NCBI GenBank assembly: GCA_964423615.1 | Contig: CAYRFQ010000001.1 | Coordinates: 62,001 to 126,000, forward strand | Length of the DNA stretch: 64,000 nucleotides | DNA from: CAYRFQ01 sp964423615 | GTDB lineage: Bacteria > Planctomycetota > Planctomycetia > Gemmatales > Gemmataceae | Direction: 5' to 3' | Shown: positions 50,736 through 57,987 of the stretch, one piece after another | Position numbering within the stretch: position 1 is the first letter of the stretch | Layout of the letters: each line of letters starts with the position of its first letter | Notes under the pieces: model-generated | The model's database searches: none | The model's input: only the letters and a program-made list of their open reading frames with translations | What the model was told of the DNA's origin: nothing | Position numbers and translations under genes: made by a program

Positions 50736-52667
50736 ATGCTTCGTTGGAGTCTTACATTTCTCACTCTCCTGACGTTCGGGTTTCCGGTCGCCGAAGCCCA
50801 ATCCCGCAAAAAGAACCAAGGCCGCTACCTTCGACTCCGTGTCAATTTGACCGAAGTCCAACCAGGTAAGTGGGCACCGAACGGAGCCGCTGCGCCAGGT
50901 GGTGCTGGAGGAGGTGGTGAATCGGGGCAGTCTGGTGGGGGTGCAATTGGAGGGTTGCCACCCGGCTATCCAGGCGGCGGTGAGGGGGCAGGCCAGCAGA
51001 CCGAGGAACCGGCCAAGAGTACTTGGGTCGAGGCCCGGTTCTGGGCTCGATATGGAAACTATCACAGCAAGAATCCAAACTCACCGTATTACGTCATCCA
51101 GCACGATTTTGGGATATCCGTCGTTCCTACTGAATTTGTCACGGCCTACGGCGAAAAACACCCTCGCCAATGGTTCCAAGACGAACGATACAAATTGAGC
51201 AACCTCCGAAAGGCTAGTCTGGAGAATTACGAAGCCGTAGTCCTCGGTGCGATCCAAAGAGGTCTTCCCGAAAAGGCCATAGGCATCATCGAGGACGCCA
51301 AAAAAGAACGCAATTTCGAGAGCAAAGAATTCTCCCTTTTCCTCAAGACCCTCGAAGCCATCAAGAAAAAGCCCAAACAGACAGATCCGGGAGCCAGGGC
51401 ACTGATCAGCTCGCTTAGTAGCAAGTATGGGTATCGGCCCGTCACAAGCTCCGGCGGCCATTTTGTGTTGTTGACTTCCTTGCCGCCCAACGACCCTGAA
51501 GTGACCGTTCGATTGGAGAAACTCGAACTTCTGTACACGTCCTTCTTCGGGTGGTTTGCACTGAAAGGAATTGAGATCCCTCAACCGAATTATCGCCTCG
51601 TCTGTGTGTTGGAACACCGCAACGAATTGTTCCGAAAGGTGCACAACGACTACTTCACTACTCCTCTCCATTCGAACCAGTTTGTTCTGCCCCGAACTAA
51701 CGTTGCTTACCTCTACCAACGACCGAGAATTCCCACCTACACCAAGCTGAAAAGTATCAACGAAAGCTACTGGGAATCGAAGACGTGGTCTGCCAAAGTG
51801 GTTCTCGATGCCGGTAACGTAGAGAACGCCCAAGCCCAAGTCGATGGTGCGAGCCAAATCCTTGGGATCATCCAAAAGGCCATGGAAGAACGGGCAAAAG
51901 TGGAAGCCGTGACTTACGCTGGGACCCGGCAACTGTTAGCCGCCACTGGGCTACTCCCCCAGAACGTTCTTGCCGGGGAGTGGATTCGAACGGGAATGGC
52001 CCGATTCTTTGGAACCTCGCGGGACGCCTTTTATCAGAGTAGCGCACTTCCCAACTGGAAAGAATACATCGATTTTCGAGACTTCCAACGTCTCAAGAAA
52101 ATTCCTACCCCAAAGAATCCCCAAGCCTGCGGGGAAACAATGTTAAAAGTGGTAACGGACCGCTTTTTCCACGATGCGAGAACCACCGTCCGACTTCGAG
52201 ATCAGCTCAAGAATCCGAAGGAGCGGGAGAAAGCAACGGCCTTGGCGAAGGAACAGCTGACCATCGCACGAGCGACCTCTTGGGCCCTGACCCACTACAT
52301 GTTAAACCAGAAACTCGATACGTTGTTAGGGTACTTCCACGAACTCCGGCAGCTACCTCGGGACGTCGAGTACGACGCTCCGGTCCTCGCCAATTCCTTT
52401 GCTCACGCTTGGGGAAGTCCGTTCAGTCACGACCAAGCTGGCATGAATTCTGAGAACTACGCAACACCTGGGAGAGATTGGATCTACTTCGTCACCCGCA
52501 GTCAGTATCCGGTGTGGGGCCTCCGCACTCAGCTCATTCGCGAGCGCGAAGAAGCTGAGCAGGAAGCAAAAGGGCTGAAGAAAAAGAAAAAAGCTCCAGC
52601 ACCGGCCTACCCGGGTGCCGGAACTCCAGGACCTGGCGGAATTCCAAGTTCCGGATGTGGCAACTAG
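50736..52667 (+). CDS. Secreted DUF1570-like protein with a degenerate metal site
   Basis: A 643-residue exported protein (leader 'LTFLTLLTFGFPVAEAQ'). Residues 50-90 are Gly/Pro-rich linker. The rest looks like the planctomycete DUF1570 (gluzincin-like) proteins: 'GRPVTSSGGHFVLLTSLP'-type strands, 'RLVCVLEHRNELFRKVHN', then 'VTYAGTRQLLAATGLLP' and 'GEWIRTGMARFFGTSR'. In the family these last two are H-E-x-x-H-Q and W-x-x-E-G-x-A; here histidines and glutamates are replaced (Y-A-G-T-R-Q, W-I-R-T-G-M-A), so zinc binding and catalysis look lost. It ends in a Lys-rich, Gly/Pro tail. The family assignment is from pattern only. ATG 50736 is in a plausible context; the gene faces rnhA tail to tail. 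Confidence 0.68.
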   Translation: MLRWSLTFLTLLTFGFPVAEAQSRKKNQGRYLRLRVNLTEVQPGKWAPNGAAAPGGAGGGGESGQSGGGAIGGLPPGYPGGGEGAGQQTEEPAKSTWVEARFWARYGNYHSKNPNSPYYVIQHDFGISVVPTEFVTAYGEKHPRQWFQDERYKLSNLRKASLENYEAVVLGAIQRGLPEKAIGIIEDAKKERNFESKEFSLFLKTLEAIKKKPKQTDPGARALISSLSSKYGYRPVTSSGGHFVLLTSLPPNDPEVTVRLEKLELLYTSFFGWFALKGIEIPQPNYRLVCVLEHRNELFRKVHNDYFTTPLHSNQFVLPRTNVAYLYQRPRIPTYTKLKSINESYWESKTWSAKVVLDAGNVENAQAQVDGASQILGIIQKAMEERAKVEAVTYAGTRQLLAATGLLPQNVLAGEWIRTGMARFFGTSRDAFYQSSALPNWKEYIDFRDFQRLKKIPTPKNPQACGETMLKVVTDRFFHDARTTVRLRDQLKNPKEREKATALAKEQLTIARATSWALTHYMLNQKLDTLLGYFHELRQLPRDVEYDAPVLANSFAHAWGSPFSHDQAGMNSENYATPGRDWIYFVTRSQYPVWGLRTQLIREREEAEQEAKGLKKKKKAPAPAYPGAGTPGPGGIPSSGCGN

Positions 52668-52699
52668 CCAATGTCCTGATTGAGGAAGGATAGAACTTT

Positions 52700-52731
52700 C
52701 CGATCCCTTCCGTGAAGTCAGGAGGGGTCGG
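52700..52731. terminator. Hairpin between convergent genes
   Basis: CCGA(T)CCCTTCC pairs with GGAGGGGTCGG through a 9-base loop (11 pairs, one bulge, one G-T pair). It lies 33 bases after the DUF1570-like stop and about 95 before the RNase H stop on the other strand. There is no long T-run. Confidence 0.5.
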
Positions 52732-52824
52732 GATTCTTGGTCGCGCTCTGGAGTGTGAACTTGGCTTGAAATCCCCATACGCTTTGAGCCGACGCAACCA
52801 ACGTGTTGGGGGATTGCTATACGT

Positions 52825-53448
52825 TTACTCGGGAACAACCAATCCATGGTCGACCAGGGCATCCCAAAGGTGGCTCCAAACTTCCTCGGGTGATGGGGTC
52901 GTCGTCTTTCCTTCCTGCCAGGCGACTGCCACCTCTTGAAGAAACTGAATTGCCACATCATGAATTGTTTCTCCGGGTTCGGCACCAGTCGACTCTGGGT
53001 CCAACGGTTTATCGGTAACTTCGCCTTTTGGCTTGGTCGTTCGTCCTGCGTCGAGAGCTTCGTTGCAGAGTGCATCCGCGTCGCTGTTGTATTCCCGACG
53101 CACGTGCGTCACGGTTACCGACTCGAACTGCTCTTGTAGGTCGCGAATTTGCTCATAGAGGGGCTTGATCTTTTCATTCTTGACCTTGTAAACACCTTTC
53201 AGTTGTTTGACCATCAATTCCGAATCGGTGAATACCTTTATTTTTCGCCCACCCAGTTCGTGGGCGTGTCCCAAAGCCTTGACCAACGCTGTGTATTCCG
53301 CAACATTATTCGTGGTGTGTCCGAGGCATTCGTTGACTTCGATCGATCGCTCCCCAGGCTGAGAAATGACGTAACCGCAGGCCGCCGGTCCGGGATTTCC
53401 ACGGGACGCTCCGTCGGTATGAATGGTGAGGGTTTCTCGGAAACTCAT
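52825..53448 (-). CDS. Ribonuclease HI family protein
   Basis: A 207-residue protein with an RNase H fold in residues 1-135. The catalytic acidic residues are in 'IHTDGASRGNPGPAACGYVI' (Asp), 'NNVAEYTALVKAL' (Glu), 'VFTDSELMVKQLKG' (Asp) and 'REYNSDADALCNEALDAG' (Asp), so it should cut RNA in RNA-DNA hybrids. The 'KLKGVYKVKNEKIKPLYEQ' helix is that of the RNase HI group lacking the basic protrusion. A 70-residue C-terminal extension, acidic and partly helical, is unlike the short RNase HI proteins and has no known match. ATG 53448; the TTG at 53454 is less likely. Confidence 0.88.
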   Translation of the reverse strand: MSFRETLTIHTDGASRGNPGPAACGYVISQPGERSIEVNECLGHTTNNVAEYTALVKALGHAHELGGRKIKVFTDSELMVKQLKGVYKVKNEKIKPLYEQIRDLQEQFESVTVTHVRREYNSDADALCNEALDAGRTTKPKGEVTDKPLDPESTGAEPGETIHDVAIQFLQEVAVAWQEGKTTTPSPEEVWSHLWDALVDHGLVVPE

Positions 53449-53650
53449 GAACAAAAAATCCTTTGCTTGAGGATGCTCTCTCGTTTCGTCGTTGGCATCG
53501 CTGATATACTGAATCTCTACGCAATCTTCGCTAGACCAAGAACAACGCCGTTCTCACAGGCGTATTTTCAGGGATGTCGTCTTCCTGACGATCTTGGTCA
53601 AGATTGTAGAAGGTATCCGTAGTGCCCGTCAACGTGGTTGGAGAGGTCGC

Positions 53651-54340
53651 GTGACTGAAGATTCCCCAACAACTTTGTTATTCGAAACTTCGAGCCGGCA
53701 AGGCTTCGTAGCAATTGCCGTGGGTTCCGATGTCGTTGGCGAAATCCCCTTGAACGAAAGCCGTCGCCACGCTTGTGATCTGGCACCGGCAACGCAAAAA
53801 TTGCTCCGAACTCACAATTTCAAGGCCAAAGATGTCTGTGCCTTGTTCGTGAGCCAAGGTCCGGGTAGCTACACCGGACTTCGCGTGGGGATCATGTCCG
53901 CCAAGGCGTTTGCCTACGCGACCGGGTGTCGAATCCTTGGCATTTCCACGTTTGCAGCGCTCGCCGAACAAGCACCTGCAGCAGCATGTACCATCGAAAC
54001 GTTTGCAGACGCGCAACAAGATCGAGTATACGTCCAGCGGTTCGAAAGAGACGAATTGGGAGTACCGAAACCAACCAGTGAATTACGAATTCTCGCATTT
54101 GAAGAGTGGCGCGTCCGACGAAATGGTGTTCGTTGGCTCATGGGGCTCGGACTTCGTGGAAAAGAATCCCGCCTACCGACCAACGTCCACCTCGTCGACC
54201 AGGCCTCCTGGCGTCCCAAACCGAAAAGCCTGTTGACGGTTGGTTTGCGTCGTCTTGGTGCCAATGACGTCGATGATCTCTACAGCTTGGAGCCAACCTA
54301 TCACCGTCCGAGCGCGGCCGAAGAACAATGGGACGCTTGA
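53651..54340 (+). CDS. tsaB: tRNA threonylcarbamoyladenosine biosynthesis protein TsaB
   Basis: TsaB, with TsaD and TsaE, makes N6-threonylcarbamoyladenosine at position 37 of ANN-decoding tRNAs. The 229-residue protein has the family motif 'VSQGPGSYTGLRVGIMSAKAFAYATG', 'HACDLAPATQKLL' and the C-terminal 'LYSLEPTYHRPSAAEEQWD' that approximates the 'PxYLRxp.A' end. The start is taken as GTG 53651 because GGAGAGG stands close by; the frame extends to TTG 53594 with no such signal. It diverges from the RNase H gene. No tsaD or tsaE is in the window. Confidence 0.9.
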   Translation: MTEDSPTTLLFETSSRQGFVAIAVGSDVVGEIPLNESRRHACDLAPATQKLLRTHNFKAKDVCALFVSQGPGSYTGLRVGIMSAKAFAYATGCRILGISTFAALAEQAPAAACTIETFADAQQDRVYVQRFERDELGVPKPTSELRILAFEEWRVRRNGVRWLMGLGLRGKESRLPTNVHLVDQASWRPKPKSLLTVGLRRLGANDVDDLYSLEPTYHRPSAAEEQWDA

Positions 54341-54714
54341 AACCTGTGGAATCACGTACCACTAAGTTTCTGAAGAAGTGAAACTGTATTGAAGTGAACA
54401 GACTCTACCAATAGGGAACGCCGTTTGAAGACTCGGTGCTGGTCATCGTTCTCGCCGCAGGCCCCCAAAAGCAGTACACGAGAAAAAGGCACAAGGCTTT
54501 TGTTGGTTATGGGACTTTTCGAACACAGGGACTACTTCAACCTGTCCTCGCAACACCCAAGCCGATCGCCGCTGCAACAACAGCAATGAGCCTCAGAGTC
54601 ATTGGTGGGTCGAGACTCCCACCAGAAAACAACTATTCACTTGCGAAAAAGGGACTGGATGCGACCTGCAAGTTGCACCCATCCAAACGTTCCTCTAGAT
54701 CGAGATAACTGAGA
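54341..54714. other. Intergenic stretch, nothing recognised
   Basis: Between tsaB and the next plus-strand gene. A 90-codon frame (54436-54708) has a GTG start with poor ribosome binding context and no recognisable product, so I do not call it. It presumably holds the promoter for the gene at 54715. Confidence 0.4.
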
Positions 54715-56127
54715 ATGCAAAACACATTCCAACTTCGAACCTTGGCCCTTGTTGTAGTCCTTTTGACCGTTTTGTTTGCGGCGGCTCCGAAAACGTTCGG
54801 GCAGGACTTTCCTTCGGATCCCAGGAACATCGATGATGAGTTCCGGATCACGTTGAAATCCCAGTTCTTCCGATTAGCGAAAGGGACCCAACCCATCAAG
54901 GAATCCGACCGGGACCTCTTGGCCAGAGCAGCACGATACTATCTGTACCTGGGCATTGTACCCCAAGTGCAAGATGAGAAAACCAGCAAGACTCGCCGCC
55001 GGATTGCTGGCCGCCGCCGCAATTTGGTCGATGAAGTCAACCGCATGATCGATACAAGGGTGCTGCGAAAGAACGATAAATTTCGCCAGATGTTTTCTGA
55101 AGAATTGGTCAAAGCACTTCGCAAAGGCTTCTCCAAGAGCCTCTACACGTTCTACGAAACCGTTGACAGGAATAAAACTCCTAAACAGCGATACCATTCA
55201 GCACAGGTCTATCTTGGGCTCACGCTTCCAATAGTTGTGCAGATCATAGATCGGCAGACCGAGGGAGAACAACGCAAGTTTGGAAACCTTTTGCTCGAAC
55301 TGGCGAGCCGTAAAGACGAGCCCATTGCCCAACTCTTTGCGTTTAAGGCAATGGAGACTTATTTCTTGAAAGCCCCTCTGACACTCAGTCCATTCTTGAG
55401 CAACAAGGACAGAAAGGCCCAGACGGCTTTCCTGCAACCGGCGTTTGATTGTCTGACCAAACCGCCTGCCAATTGGAAGAATCTCCCCAAGGCCGAACTC
55501 AATGGATATCGTTATCTTCGTTGCGAAGCCATCAAGGCACTGGGGGCTGGAGGCATCCCGGCCTACCCGATGTTGGCCAACACGGCCGGTGATTTCAATG
55601 GTGCCATGTACTTACCGGTGGCCTACGAACTGATCCGCTTGCTCTCCGAACAGCAAACCAAATACCCCCCACTTACGTTCGCCGAAAAACACGCCGCAGC
55701 CGTGGCGCTCTGCCGCATGAAAGCCCGTCAAATGTCGCGGTATAATCCTGACGCATCCGTAAAACTCGTCGGGCAGCATATCTCGGACTTGATCGACTCT
55801 TACATCAACGACCGGGAACTCGTCTTGGCGAGCAACAAAACGGATGTCCGCGTCCCTCATCGGTATCCTTGGAAGAAGATGGCAGAGGAATTGCAGACAG
55901 CTCTAAAAACGTTTCAACGAAACCTCCCGCCAACGAGTCCGGCTTCAGCTAAACTCCAAAAGATCAATGATCAAGCGCAGTCCGCGTTAGAATCAAAGAT
56001 CATCGATACTTATCTGCGGACCGGTGTGATCACTCCCGCGAAAGCCCTGCAACGAGTAGTTGAAGGAATGAAGGTGTCCGACGAGATATACCAAAACGCG
56101 CCAGAGTACAAAGTCGACGTTAAATAG
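54715..56127 (+). CDS. Secreted protein of unknown function
   Basis: A 470-residue exported protein with leader 'LRTLALVVVLLTVLFAAAPKTFG'. The mature part is mostly helical ('EELVKALRKGFSKSLYTFYETVDRN', 'AAVALCRMKARQMSRYNPDASVKLVGQHISDLIDSYINDRELV'), without cysteines of heme or metal type and without transmembrane segments. A HEAT/ARM-like alpha-solenoid is possible, since several segments have the length and pattern of paired helices, but I cannot show repeats. I do not recognise the family. A strong terminator follows 6 bases after the stop. ATG 54715 is the first in-frame start after the long gap. Confidence 0.78.
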   Translation: MQNTFQLRTLALVVVLLTVLFAAAPKTFGQDFPSDPRNIDDEFRITLKSQFFRLAKGTQPIKESDRDLLARAARYYLYLGIVPQVQDEKTSKTRRRIAGRRRNLVDEVNRMIDTRVLRKNDKFRQMFSEELVKALRKGFSKSLYTFYETVDRNKTPKQRYHSAQVYLGLTLPIVVQIIDRQTEGEQRKFGNLLLELASRKDEPIAQLFAFKAMETYFLKAPLTLSPFLSNKDRKAQTAFLQPAFDCLTKPPANWKNLPKAELNGYRYLRCEAIKALGAGGIPAYPMLANTAGDFNGAMYLPVAYELIRLLSEQQTKYPPLTFAEKHAAAVALCRMKARQMSRYNPDASVKLVGQHISDLIDSYINDRELVLASNKTDVRVPHRYPWKKMAEELQTALKTFQRNLPPTSPASAKLQKINDQAQSALESKIIDTYLRTGVITPAKALQRVVEGMKVSDEIYQNAPEYKVDVK

Positions 56128-56133
56128 TGAAAG

Positions 56134-56174
56134 GGACGACCCATCTCTCCCAAGAGGTGATCGTCCACGTTTTT
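56134..56174 (+). terminator. Intrinsic terminator
   Basis: GGACGA pairs with TCGTCC through an imperfect inner stem that includes CTCT/AGAG, followed within three bases by five T. It begins 6 bases after the stop codon of the 54715 gene and suits that gene's transcript end. Confidence 0.7.
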
Positions 56175-56395
56175 AATTGATTGTGGTGAAGGCTTACGAG
56201 AAACACGCAACAAATAACCCCTAGAATTCGTTGCGAGATTCTTCGTGAGGTGTCAGTGGCAGCTGGCAACGATGGCATACTTGTCGTTCAGGATGTACCA
56301 TCGTTTTCATTTTCGCTCAAGCAGGCCACATCCCACAACAACTCCAGGCAGTCCGACACCTGTCGTTCCGAGTCTGGGTGCTCCTTTTTGAGCGT

Positions 56396-57166
56396 TTAGA
56401 ATTCAGCTCGGATGTCCCACAAATCGGGAAAAACGGGCCGCAGCAATGTCGTTCGAAGGTAGTCAGCTCCACTGGAGCCTCCTGTTCCATGTTTCGAGCC
56501 AATCGTCCGCTCTACCATCTGGACGTGACGATACCGCCACTCTTGAAGTCCCTCATCCAGATCGACAAGTCGCTCACAGAATTCGGCAATCGGCGGATCG
56601 GTTCTATATATTTTGAGAAGAACCGGTCGTAAGCCTGGAGAGGGTTGGGTCGCGAGGGTCGGATTTCGCTGGAGACATTCTTCTGGAACCTGAAATTGTC
56701 GAGAAGCTAGAAATTGCAAAAACGCATCCCAGACCGACTTGGTTTCCAAGCGGCGTTGGAGCCGGAGACGCTCAGGACTACCAGGCAAGAAATATTCCAG
56801 GATAGCAGGCCGCTTATAACCCAAGGCAAATTCGAATTCGCGAAATTGGGCCGATTGGAATCCACTTCCCGATTCCAACCTGTCTCGGAAACCGAGGAAC
56901 TCCAAGGGAGTCATCGTCTCAAGGATGTCCACCTTGGCCACTAACATCTTCAGAATTGTCAAAACCCGTTTGATAGTATGGTTCGCACGGGGTAAGTCGT
57001 CGTTCCCTAGCAGTTGTTGGAGGTAATCGATTTCATGTAGAACTTGCTTGAACCACAGCTCGTAGCACTGATGAATGATGATGAAGAGCAGCTCATCGTG
57101 TTCGTTCCCAGGGTGCTGCAGGGAGAGCAATTCGGGTAATTTGAGGTACTCCCCGTACGATGGCAT
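56396..57166 (-). CDS. kynA: Tryptophan 2,3-dioxygenase
   Basis: TDO is a heme enzyme that opens the indole ring of L-tryptophan to N-formylkynurenine, the first step of the kynurenine route. The 256-residue protein has the substrate-side 'IHQCYELWFKQVLHEI' (distal His and surrounding residues), 'SGFQSAQFREFEFALG' and the proximal 'RHVQMVERTIGSKHGTGGSSGADYL' with the heme-ligand histidine. The N-terminus is short relative to some bacterial forms (about 280-300), though no domain is missing. Start ATG 57166 follows AAGGAAG; a longer frame to 57229 exists. No kynurenine formamidase is beside it; a kynureninase-like gene lies at 14.3 kb. Confidence 0.92.
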   Translation of the reverse strand: MPSYGEYLKLPELLSLQHPGNEHDELLFIIIHQCYELWFKQVLHEIDYLQQLLGNDDLPRANHTIKRVLTILKMLVAKVDILETMTPLEFLGFRDRLESGSGFQSAQFREFEFALGYKRPAILEYFLPGSPERLRLQRRLETKSVWDAFLQFLASRQFQVPEECLQRNPTLATQPSPGLRPVLLKIYRTDPPIAEFCERLVDLDEGLQEWRYRHVQMVERTIGSKHGTGGSSGADYLRTTLLRPVFPDLWDIRAEF

Positions 57167-57618
57167 GGATCTTCCTTTTCGAATTGAAAGCTTCGGGCAT
57201 CTCAAAACTTCACAGAGGAAAAAGCCCAAAGAACAAATTGGTTTCGCAGAGCAAATTCAGCCATAATTCTGTCATGTATACTGTTTTTGATCTACGGCGT
57301 GGTACCCAAACCAGCTCAACGAGCGGCATCTTTCGCAAACAACCCTGAGCAGGTTGGAAACAATTTGGCCTTTGTAAACTTTTCCGGTTTAACCAATTCC
57401 TGGTATCCTATACTTAGTAAGATATTCGTTCCAAACACATTCTTGTCATGTTACACTACCAATCCCAAAGTGTCGGTCGAGCGTTTCGGATCCTAGAAAT
57501 TAGTTTTCTGAAAGCTAGCTAGCGAGAATATTAAACGATCACTGGAAGTGGTAGATTCCGCCATCGTGAACTGTACAAAATTGGAAAAGCTGCCGAGAGG
57601 GTTGATGGAGATCAACAA
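57167..57618. other. Intergenic stretch, nothing recognised
   Basis: Upstream of the tryptophan dioxygenase gene and of a possible small gene on the other strand. It should contain both promoters. No gene, strong hairpin or repeat was seen. Confidence 0.4.
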
Positions 57619-57984
57619 GTGTTGAATTTGTTAGGCCATGTCGGAAAGTCACCTGATCCCTTTGAACCCCGACTTTCTAAACTTGTCACGAAAATGCTAA
57701 ACGTGTTCAGACGACCTTGGAAAACAATCTCGGATGATAGAGTGAGACAACCAAAGAGCCAGTTCGTGCTGTCGACATTTCCGAACGACGGAGTTATAAA
57801 ACTCAATATAACATTCTCAGCAAAACCAATTCTGAGCGACACTTCATTGGAAGAAATGTTACTTTCCAAGGAGTCCTCTTCTTGGACAACTGAGGATGCT
57901 CAAGACCAAGGCCCCAGGCCGAAGGCCGACCGTCGGAGGCATCGAGCCGTTGGCGGCATGCCAGCATTCGAGGCCGGAGAGTAA
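57619..57984 (+). CDS. Possible small protein upstream of the kinase gene
   Basis: A 121-codon frame from GTG 57619 with GGAG eight bases before it. It ends three bases before the kinase start. The middle ('DGVIKLNITFSAKPILSDTSLEEMLL') reads like real protein, while the end ('QDQGPRPKADRRRHRAVGG') is compositionally odd and GC-rich. The frame is open about 28 codons further upstream without an ATG. I do not recognise a domain. It may be a real short gene cotranscribed with the kinase or chance; I lean only slightly to the former. Confidence 0.3.
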   Translation: MLNLLGHVGKSPDPFEPRLSKLVTKMLNVFRRPWKTISDDRVRQPKSQFVLSTFPNDGVIKLNITFSAKPILSDTSLEEMLLSKESSSWTTEDAQDQGPRPKADRRRHRAVGGMPAFEAGE

Positions 57985-57987
57985 AAG

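Noticed and set aside
51081..51932. 283-codon minus-strand frame opposite the DUF1570-like gene
   Set aside because: Shadow of the plus-strand gene, which has a signal peptide and family patterns; no start context on the minus strand.
54436..54708. 90-codon plus-strand frame between tsaB and the next gene
   Set aside because: GTG start without good ribosome binding context and no recognisable or natural-looking product.
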